Of a stretch of 64,000 bases of DNA, positions 55,965 through 64,000 are shown one piece after another. This stretch comes from Actinernus sp. WN-2022 (taxonomy: Eukaryota; Cnidaria; Anthozoa; Actiniaria; Actinernidae). Under the pieces are notes generated by a model. That model worked only from the letters and a program-made list of their open reading frames with translations, was not told the origin of the DNA and did no database searches. The stretch covers positions 75,673,032 through 75,737,031 of the forward strand of contig JAOWCC010000936.1 of NCBI GenBank assembly GCA_030867875.1. The letters run 5' to 3'. How positions within the stretch are numbered: the first letter of the stretch is position 1; each line of letters opens with the position of its first letter. The position numbers were made by a program, and so were the translations under genes.

Positions 55965-56694
55965 AGGGTGTCACACAGCAATCAGCGATATAGTGCAGAG
56001 AGAGAACAATGGGGTGGGCTACTGAATAGTAAATATTAAAGTGGATTACAAAAGCATATTCTAGAAAAATGATTTCAGGTACAGTGAACCGATTTCAAGT
56101 TTCTCTAAATTTCTCTTACAAGTAGTATTTTCATCCACTCGAATCTTTGCCAATCCTTCATTAAAATGTTCTCCAATTTTGTCCAGTAAACCTGGAAAGC
56201 ACACTCTGCTAATTTGTTGTCTTTACTCATTAATCAGCATCATTTGAGGGTTAACAAACTGCTGAATTTCTTCCACACTCAAAGCACAAATTAAGTAATA
56301 TACAGTAGGCTTAGATATATACTGCACCTAGCTAGTTGGTTCCAGGATCCAATTTTGGTTTCGCTATTTTTGGGGGCCCACCAACTGACCCAACTTCCGC
56401 AATTAACCTCAGTCAGCAGTGAGAAATGAAAAAAGTAAGGATAGCCTTGGAAGAAAAAACAAGAACAAATACAGGCACAAACTGCAGTATTTGAACCCAC
56501 ATCCTTCAAATTCCCATGTATTAAGGCTACTTGACCACTCTGCCAAATGATGATGCACACATGATTGCACAATACAAATAATGTAATCACATACTTTTTG
56601 TTGGGCAAGCTGGCACATGCATGATGCAATATTTTTTCATTTGCATGGGTTTAATTAATTACTATTTTCCCCTTTTTCCTTTTGATTTTCTACA

Positions 56695-56759
56695 GATGCA
56701 GATAGAGCTCCACTTTCACAGGATGAAGGCCAGAAGATAGTTCTGCTATTACAAATACA
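56695..56759 (+). other. Possible orphan exon
   Basis: A strong pyrimidine-rich acceptor (TTTTGATTTTCTACAG) precedes 65 bp open in one frame (ADRAPLSQDEGQKIVLLL), followed by GTAGGT. No family recognised and no joining exon found. Confidence 0.2.
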
Positions 56760-57035
56760 TGTAGGTTCATTTATTCAACTCTTATTCTTCTAATTTGAGC
56801 CTCAGATAATCCTTCACATTTGGCTTAAAGTATATGACCCAAAAATTTAGTTGTCATCATTTGAAAATGCTTTTGAAATGAGCAAGAATGGCATTTTCCA
56901 TTTGTCAACATCTTATATTGTTCCAGAGATGTAATATGCAAATGCCATAAATTACCTATATGATGCCATGTGGTTTGCACGGCCAGGAACCAATTGGCAT
57001 ATAATATGGTATTCAGGCCTTGTCTTGTGTTCAAT

Positions 57036-57366
57036 TACCCTATATCATTATGACGTCACGGCTTGTTTATGAGGGGGACAGAATCGACTTGAACAATAGA
57101 GTTTTGAACTAAATCTGCTCTGCTGAGGAAAATTTAACTTCGAATTGTCTGGTTTCCAGATATCAGCTGTATCAATGTTTATCCCACAATATTTACCTTA
57201 TTTGGTGGCTGTTACTGCTATTCTACGTTCTACAAAATGCATTTGATAGCGATTTCCTTTGTCTTGTTGCTGTTTTGTCCCCCCCCCCCCCCCCCCCCCC
57301 CACGACCATGATCCTTAGCGTTTAAACAATAGATTGTTTTAATTTGACGTCATAATGATATAGGTC
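57036..57366 (+). mobile_element. CCTATATCATTATGACGTCA MITE with central poly-C
   Basis: Ends CCCTATATCATTATGACGTC and inverse GACGTCATAATGATATAGG. A run of about 23 C lies at 57279-57301 in the right half. Confidence 0.8.
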
Positions 57367-59236
57367 AATTAACTACCTTTGTGTATTTTAACACACACCC
57401 TCCAATCCATTACAAATGTCTCTTATTTTGCAACTTTTGAATTAAGCTCACCACATGGTACATGTAAATATCAAATGAAACATCCCCAAACTAGTGTGAC
57501 CAGGTCGAAAATATAGTATTTTAAGTAATTTTCTGGTAACGGTTTTAGCACAATTTTGGCTATTTCCTTAGTATCATAGTTTTAGCTTTCACGAGTTTTG
57601 TTTTAGCCGTAATGCAACACTTAGTCAGTATGTATGTTTAAGGATTATTTGATCTTATCTATATGTTATGGTCACGAATAACTAGAGAGTATCTAATTGT
57701 GTTTTCCACAGAAGCAGTCAGAGCGTTTTGATTTCATGCACGTGTTACAAGGCAATAAGATAAATTATTACTTTTCCTTACAAGTATTTAGGCTTTAGTT
57801 TTCTCTATGTTTTGGAATGTTCATTTCCTTTCGGGCGTGTTTAGATTTCCTCAGATAAACGGATTACTTGTTTGGGATATCCTGTACGTATGTTGATCAA
57901 TAGTTTATTCATGTTTCGGGCTTGACAGGATGGAAAGCTATTTTGTGTGTTCTGAAATGCATGACTCATTTCCTGATTCATACATGTTCAGGTAGCTAAT
58001 TTGTTATAAATACAGAGCGTTTTATGAGTTTTCGTCGAGTTTAGCGCCGGGGCTGCTCCCCAGAGGAGTTAGACCTCTGGTCTGTGAGTTTTGTGCCATG
58101 CTCAGGTCAGAGTAATTTTTTTTGACATTCCCGTATTTCAGTTCTTACTGCGAAGGTTAAACAAACCGACATCAGTCATCATTAAAGTGGACTATTTTAA
58201 AAAAGATGATCTACCTTATTTTAACTTGAAAGATCTGTTCGACCTTTTAGTTCACATCACTTATAAATTTGTTCCTTAGCTTGAGTTGTTATTCTCTTAT
58301 TTTACTACAGTGAATCGTTTGATTGTAATTTTCCTAGCTTTATGTAAATTACAACACTTTATTACTACAAGGATGCTATCGCTTCTAGTGTGTCATTTGT
58401 AAATAATTTTGATGTTGTAGTCTTTTGTAATTTAGCGTACTATATTGCAATTGTATTAACTTAATTTGATTACTGTTCTATCATTCTACAGAATGTAACT
58501 CATTCCCGTTTTTTTTGTAGTGTTATAATTTCAACAGTGTAATAGAAAATTGATGTGTAACAATTTCTAACATATTTTTATATTTAATAAACATTTTATA
58601 AGTCCACACCTTGCATTCTAAAAGAATTTCACGTTCTCTCATTCGAAATATTATTTTTGTCGCGTTCACCGCTCGTGCGCATTCCTTTCAATGGTGTCAG
58701 AATTCCCTGCGTTGGTTTTATAATGATTTTCGTAATTTCATTATGGTCTATTTTAGTAACCATTTTCCCACGGTTACACTTGGTAAACTTACTAATTTCA
58801 ATGTACTCTTTCTTGTGATGGAGTTCATTTCTTAATTAAATTGTAATTAAATTGAATTAACAAACTTGACCCAGTCCTTTTTTTCATTTCTAAAGTAGCC
58901 AATTAAATCACAAAATGAATATATCTACAAATAGTGTATGACACTGGAAAATACACAATTTCTCAACAACTTATGTTGTTGCCATGAAAACACTCTTGGG
59001 CCCTGGCTTCCTGCATAAGAATAAAATCAAACATTTTTTTTGCTGTGGGACTGATCATCCATTAGAAGACTTGTAACAATATAGGCACTATATGTGAGTG
59101 GTTTTAAGGAAATCATTTTGTATAACAGGGATAGAAATTGGAATTTTATGTTCAAGATGAAATTAGGCCTGTGTGCAGCCACTCATGTGGCTGTAGGTAG
59201 GCTATATAATTTAATTAAATGTCAAAAATTCACTTT
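57367..59236. other. Non-coding stretch
   Basis: AT-rich sequence with several short unsupported frames (58091-58279, 58611-58835). An AATAAA near 58587 could end a plus-strand transcript, but no exon was recognised. The 3' UTR of the LRAT-like gene must fall in its upper part. Confidence 0.4.
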
Positions 59237-60157
59237 TTACAAGAATGTTGCCAACCATCTTCCAAACATAAGTCCCACAGCTTGCCAGATAAAGTTACCC
59301 AGAAATGCACCAGTCAAGCTACCAATAACTGGGACTGGTATGTGGTAATACCCCAGTGCTGCACCACCAATGCCTCCAACAAATCCTAGAACAACTGGTG
59401 TGACTCTCTTAGCCTTAAAGCGCTCAGCATCTTCTGGTGTGACGTAACCTTTGTACTTTGCCCAATCAGCCCTGATAACCAAAAAGAGAATAGAAATTGT
59501 GTCTTGTAATAAGCCAATGATAAGGGCAAAGGCATGACTGATCAGTAGAAGAGTTGTCTGGGCAGCAAAACCTGTACTTGAACCAACAATATAAAATATC
59601 CAACCAAATACACCATGAAGGATGATGAAAAGCAGCCTCCCCATACTCCACAGGAAATCATAAACCTGATAGCTAACCCTTTCCCCAGTTTTACACTCCA
59701 TGCAGAAATGCTCACAGTTGCTTGTCACTGCGTTATAATTTCGTTCACCTAGTCTCTTTCTTGCCTGTCGAACCACTTTATCTCCAGAAAAAGCAACTGC
59801 CCCATCTACGGTATCCGGATACTCAATCCGGTACACCACCGAGCCATGTTCCAGCACAAACTTATCCCGTAAAACCTCAGCCTTTATGGTTGAATCCCCG
59901 GCCGCTAGTGACCGTTTCCCAGTTTCCGGATCTCCTGTTTTATGGATCCTCCAAATGAACTTTGGTCGAACTTTTTCGACAATAAAGTGATGCCAGTATC
60001 CAAGAGGGCTTTCCTCTATTACATGGTCTCCTTTTCTGAGCTGATATAGCGATGTTATCTTAGTTCTTGGAGAAATTTTCCCAAAAGGAACGTTCTCTTC
60101 GACAAGACGCGGGATATATAAATCTCGGCTCGTATCTTTGAGTGTTCGCCGTTTCAT
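59237..60157 (-). CDS. LRAT-domain membrane protein (acyltransferase/phospholipase-like), intronless, 306 aa
   Basis: Member of the LRAT/HRASLS papain-like fold family, whose enzymes move acyl groups between phospholipids and acceptors through an acyl-Cys intermediate. The catalytic His is in GYWHHFIVE (His56/57) and the nucleophile Cys148 is in the signature SNCEHFC. The fold start LRKGDHVIE (40-48) is also typical. After the LRAT domain (about 35-165) come four hydrophobic stretches (about 173-193, 199-227, 253-270, 276-298), the last two Gly-rich, so it should be anchored in an internal membrane. The length exceeds vertebrate LRAT (230 aa) because of this C-terminal block. It is divergent from the TPK gene, with 547 bp between start codons. 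A single uninterrupted exon suggests an old retrocopy or a lineage-specific expansion. Confidence 0.88.
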   Translation of the reverse strand: MKRRTLKDTSRDLYIPRLVEENVPFGKISPRTKITSLYQLRKGDHVIEESPLGYWHHFIVEKVRPKFIWRIHKTGDPETGKRSLAAGDSTIKAEVLRDKFVLEHGSVVYRIEYPDTVDGAVAFSGDKVVRQARKRLGERNYNAVTSNCEHFCMECKTGERVSYQVYDFLWSMGRLLFIILHGVFGWIFYIVGSSTGFAAQTTLLLISHAFALIIGLLQDTISILFLVIRADWAKYKGYVTPEDAERFKAKRVTPVVLGFVGGIGGAALGYYHIPVPVIGSLTGAFLGNFIWQAVGLMFGRWLATFL

Positions 60158-60704
60158 CTGTCACTTTAAAGCATATCATTCAGGAAACGCTAGCTAGATT
60201 TGTAATGACAAATCAAAGGATGAACAAACGAATATCACGATGTTGAAATCTTACCCACTTTTTCGTTATCATTCTATTAATGGCCGAGCGAAAGCTGGAG
60301 GCGATCAAAAATCTCCCCTGTGCATGGGGGAGACGTATGCGTAGAGGCGCAAACTAGAACTGGAGAGGTACGTAGGCCAAAAAGACCTCGGACAGTGACA
60401 AGAATGCCTCGTGTGTTATCGTACTAGGTTAATTGTGTTCCACGAGTGACATTAATTTGAGCGTCAACGCGAGAGGGAGCGAGAGGTCACATGACAGTCA
60501 CTCCCCACCCCTGGCTTCTCAGTTCCGGAAGTGAAATGAAGCAATCAATAATTAACAATAATTGACGCTTTGCCGTTTACCCACCCTCGGTAAAGTCGGC
60601 AGGGAACACGTGCACGTTGCATAGCAGTGCTTATGTAAATCACATGCTTTATCGTAGCACGCGAGGGATCAAGCTGCGTAGATCACGTAGCACTATAAAC
60701 GACG
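60158..60704. promoter_or_regulatory. Shared upstream region of the LRAT-like and TPK genes
   Basis: The two genes are head to head with 547 bp between their start codons. The stretch is locally richer in CpG than the surrounding introns (for example around 60270-60520 and 60590-60700) and carries no obvious transposon. A bidirectional promoter is likely but is inferred only from layout. Confidence 0.45.
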
Positions 60705-62662
60705 ATGCCATCTACTACGATGGAGCCTTTGAAGTACCTTCTACCTTATAATGACCAAAAACTCGCTTTGCTGGTCCTAAATTGTCCACTCGAAGACTGT
60801 AAACAAAAACTCGAAGTCCTTTGGCAAAAAGCAGTTGTCAAAATCGGCGTAGATGGGGCAGCTAACCATCTGTACGAGCTTGTCAAAAATGGTGCTTCAT
60901 ATGTACCAGATATTATCACGGGGGATTTTGATTCAGCTAAGAAACATGTGCTTGAGTATTTCGAAACCAAGGGAACTGAAATTGTTGAGATACCAGATCA
61001 GAATAGAACAGATTTTACAAAAGGATTGAATTATATGTTATCAAAAGATATGTATAATTATGACATCATAGTGGTTATTGGTGGATTAATGGATGCAAGA
61101 GTGGATCACTTCTTTGGGAACATTAATACATTGTTTCTTGCTGCAAAAGAGACGGACAAAACAGTATATTTTGTCTACGAAGACTCGGTTACTGTTCTAC
61201 TTCAACCTGGTAAGTTACCTTAAACACGAAGTTCCGGCATAAAAAGGCGAGCCCTGGGGTTTGTCACCCTTCAGTTGTCAATCAACCTTTGTGGAGTGAA
61301 CATCTGCGTGATGCTCCGCTTGAGTGCTCCCTACTGATTGCTTGTCGCGCGAAATTCAAATGAAACACAAACATGTTTAACTTCAGAGTAAGGGCTACAG
61401 AGTTCGCAAACAGTCATAAAATACCATTGGCAGTCATAAGTGGACAACTATCTTCCCTCTGGTCACTTTTTTTATGGTTCGTATAATTTTAAACCTTAAA
61501 CTTCTAGCATTTCAAAGGAGAGGCTGATATGCTCGCTTGCTTTCTTCACTGCTCAGCAATCTGAATTTTAAATTTCGAGCTCGTCATGCGTGGAAAGAGG
61601 AGGGGCTAACCTATTTAGACCGGAACTTCGTGTTTAAATAAATTTGAATCACCGAAAGGCTCATCTGAGCGGGCTTCCTGTGGAAGGTTCAGGTGAGGGG
61701 GCACAGGAATCCTATTTAGAAGTTGCCTGCAGAAGAGGCTAGGAGGAGGCTAGGAAAAGGGTGGGGATCGAATCATTGGGAATGTCAGTTGGAGTTAAAT
61801 TTCCACCCCTAGGGAAAGCCATCCAGGTATATCAAAGTACAAAATTCAAACTCAACATTTAAATTATTTGATATAGTAACAAGGGCTGTTCATTATTTAT
61901 GGATAAGGGGAGGCAGTTATTAGAGGGGGGAGAGTAAATTTTCAAAATCAGTTTGATATGGGGGTAATTTGTTTGATATACAGATGAGGTGGAGGGTGGG
62001 GATAAAACTTTTATTTCTTGTTTTCATTGACATGTATGCTGTGTTTTTCTCTATTGGAGTCGATCGATCAAAGTTATAGTGCAGGATTTTAAGCCATCAA
62101 TCCATTGAAATATTGTTGTTTTCAGAATTCCAGCATGTCTAGATTTGCTTCTATTGGCGCAGTTTAGGGCACCATAGGAGGGAAAGGGTTCATGTACATT
62201 TTGCAAATATTTGTCAAATAAGGGGCAGAAAAATTAAGTGGGGAACAAGTAGGGGTTGTCCCAGTTCTTTTTTAGTTTTCTTGGAGCAGTTCCTGCTTTA
62301 TTATGATGCCTTTAATACCTATGGGGGGAGGGGGAACATTGGGGTCCCAGAGTTAACCCTAGGTGTTACCTGCAAATATTATTAATGTATTGATACTGTT
62401 CTTAGAGTTAGGTATCTTGACCATTGCAGGGAAGCACACTATCAACGTAAACACAGGTCTAGAGGGAGACTGGTGTGGCCTGATCCCTGTTCGTCAGCCA
62501 TGCAGGGATATTACAACAAGTGGACTGAAATGGAATCTGGATCATGGGACTCTGGAGTTTGGATCACTGATCAGTACTTCAAACACTTGGGATGGGAGTG
62601 ATGTGGTCACCATAGAAACAAGTGATGCAGTTCTGTGGACTATGGGAATCAAGAAATATTGA
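60705..62662 (+). CDS. TPK1: Thiamine pyrophosphokinase, 2 exons, 245 aa
   Basis: Transfers pyrophosphate from ATP to thiamine to make thiamine diphosphate in the cytosol. Exons 60705-61209 and 62430-62662 join in phase 1 within LQPG-KHTINV. Diagnostic motifs: DGAANHLY (50-57), ITGDFDS (71-77, Mg-ATP binding), [11 protein letters not shown] (98-108), [13 protein letters not shown], then in exon 2 [22 protein letters not shown] and [13 protein letters not shown]. The length equals the animal enzyme (human 243 aa) and the protein ends at the usual position. The first ATG gives a five-residue longer N-terminus than the second in-frame ATG at 60720; either could be used. A MITE with GAAGTTCCGG ends begins about 10 bp after the donor. 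Canonical AATAAA-type signals lie near 63083 and 63415, though neither is proven. Confidence 0.95.
61219..61638 (-). mobile_element. GAAGTTCCGG-family MITE, copy 2
   Basis: Same ends and interior in the opposite orientation. It begins about 10 bp after the TPK exon 1 donor. A 90-bp fragment of the interior (GTGATGCTCCGCTTGAGTG) also occurs at about 10610-10700. Confidence 0.8.
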
Positions 62663-63555
62663 AAGTTTAGTCAAGGAGCTTTCCAGCAATGCTGCTGTAT
62701 AGAGTGATAGACACTATGGGACCCTAATTCCACTGTTTCTATTTGGCTATATTAGCCGACTGACTATTAATACTTAATTGATAACATTGCAGAATTCAAG
62801 TGCAGGACTAGCCTGAAAAAAGCAACCGCCTCTCGTTGTGGTTCACTTCAATCCCCTTCTCAGGGGATTGGGAAATACGTAGAAACGAAAATGTGGGACT
62901 ATTGAATGGCCATGCGGGACACAGGACAAATGACAAAAGTGTGTGACTGTCCAATGTGGGACAGTGGGTTAAGTAAAATTAAAACCACTCCAGCAACCAC
63001 ACTAATTAATTAGCTGCAATGCCTTTTTGACTTCCATCTTTTTGCAGATAAGAAGTTAAATATATTAGAAACTTATATAAAATAAAAGAGTAGCTGAAAA
63101 GGCCCTGGAAACAAGATCTTCTGTCACTTCACTGGCACCCAGGGAGGAATAGGCCGCTTTTGTGAAAAAGGTGTTATTATTCAGCCTGTTTGAGCTGTTC
63201 CGTTTTATTTCCGGTTAATCTTGATGTTGGGTGACCTGTGGTGCGCATTAAGGGCGAAAGGATTGGGTACGAAAAAAGAGAACAACCCTACCGCAAAGGA
63301 TTATGCTCTGCTGGCTGAAAGAACGAAGGCTGGAGTTCAAATACAAGTTTCCGAGGTCTTAAATGTTTTTAGTAAATAATTTTATAACTTAGTAAACTCC
63401 GTGAATTGCAAATGAAATAAACTTCAACTGTTAAAGTCTTTAGTAGGCTTAGCTTTAAAGTAATTTTCTTGTTTATTGCGAAAGATTTAACGTATATACG
63501 CGTTACATACTTAAAACTAGAAACAGGGGTGATTGCCTGTTTTCTTTTTAGTGTT

Positions 63556-63928
63556 AGGCCATCCCTATTTTTTTTCCGTTTCTCATGGGTGGGGTTTTCA
63601 AAAATTGGGTCGGTCGGTCGGGTGGGAAAAAAATTTTTAATAAAAAATACGCGGAGAGACTGGAACTAATAAGGCGCGGTTGCACAGGCGAGGTTACAAA
63701 CCAACATGGACGACGAAACCATCGATGTCGTCGTCCGTATACGCTACAAACTTGGAATTACAAATGCACCGCCGAAACTATTGTGTAACCTACCCTCGAG
63801 CATGAGCTTCCAGGAGCTGCTCTAGGGTTTCTTCACCCCACCCCTCCCCCCAATTTTTTTTTTATTTCTACAAAACTGGGTCGGTCGGACGATGAGAAAC
63901 GGAAAATAAAAAAGGGATGGCCTCACAG
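63556..63928 (+). mobile_element. GGCCATCCCT MITE
   Basis: GGCCATCCCTATTTTTTTTC with CGTTTCTCAT at the left, ATGAGAAACGGAAAATAAAA with AAGGGATGGCC at the right, and GGGTCGGTCGG inside both arms. Downstream of TPK. Confidence 0.75.
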
Positions 63929-64000
63929 CGGGAAGACGCGAGCGCGATTGGCTTATCAAAAGCGCATGCGCATGACGTTTTGCCGCGGCATGGTAAGCGC

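Noticed and set aside
56291..56629. 112-codon minus-strand frame
   Set aside because: Low-complexity composition and no conserved motif; adjacent to repeat sequence.
1..64000. CRISPR arrays, bacterial operons, rRNA and stand-alone tRNA genes
   Set aside because: None seen; the direct repeats are tandem without unique spacers, and the only tRNA-like sequence is the SINE head at 34025.

Overview
This window comes from an invertebrate animal nuclear genome, most likely an anthozoan cnidarian (stony coral or sea-anemone type). The evidence is GT-AG introns averaging about 1 kb, an AT-rich background packed with inverted-repeat (MITE-like) elements, a truncated tRNA-headed SINE with a tail I associate with corals, L2/CR1-type LINE remnants, an intronless LRAT-domain gene and a CUB-containing ADAMTS. 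The species cannot be fixed from the sequence alone.

Region 1 (1.5-34.7 kb, + strand) is one large secreted metalloprotease gene. I reconstruct 32 coding exons whose splice phases all agree (1,479 codons plus stop, signal-peptide exon not found). The domain order is propeptide, reprolysin/ADAMTS catalytic domain (HETGHSLGINHD), disintegrin-like, TSP1, Cys-rich, a shortened spacer, three more TSP1, two CUB domains, a long acidic Ser/Thr linker on eight symmetric phase-1 exons, and two C-terminal WAP-type domains. This architecture is the most notable gene-level feature here.

Region 2 (34.7-40.7 kb) is intergenic and repeat-filled: a 14-unit 52-bp minisatellite inside a terminal-inverted-repeat element, a 549-bp palindrome flanked by TTAA, and LINE debris just beyond it.

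Region 3 (40.7-51.9 kb, - strand) is a seven-exon TRMT1-like tRNA guanine methyltransferase gene (575 aa), convergent with the protease gene. Its largest intron holds an ATTAGATATC-type satellite and a 684-bp terminal-inverted-repeat element carrying a gene-like ORF. Its 5' end lies in one arm of a large imperfect palindrome.

Region 4 (52-59 kb) is repeat-rich and holds a small two-exon gene for a DUF3504-like (QRICH1/ZMYM/Crypton recombinase-type) N-terminal domain. A hairpin element 0.6 kb upstream carries a 138-bp near-identical copy of its intron end.

Region 5 (59.2-62.7 kb) has two head-to-head housekeeping-type genes: an intronless LRAT-domain acyltransferase-like membrane protein (-) and thiamine pyrophosphokinase (+, two exons, 245 aa). 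The rest to 64 kb is non-coding with one MITE.

A recurring theme is that small inverted-repeat elements sit beside, duplicate or apparently carry pieces of the resident genes (exon shards at 16.4 and 25.4 kb, cargo at 50.8 and 54.6 kb).
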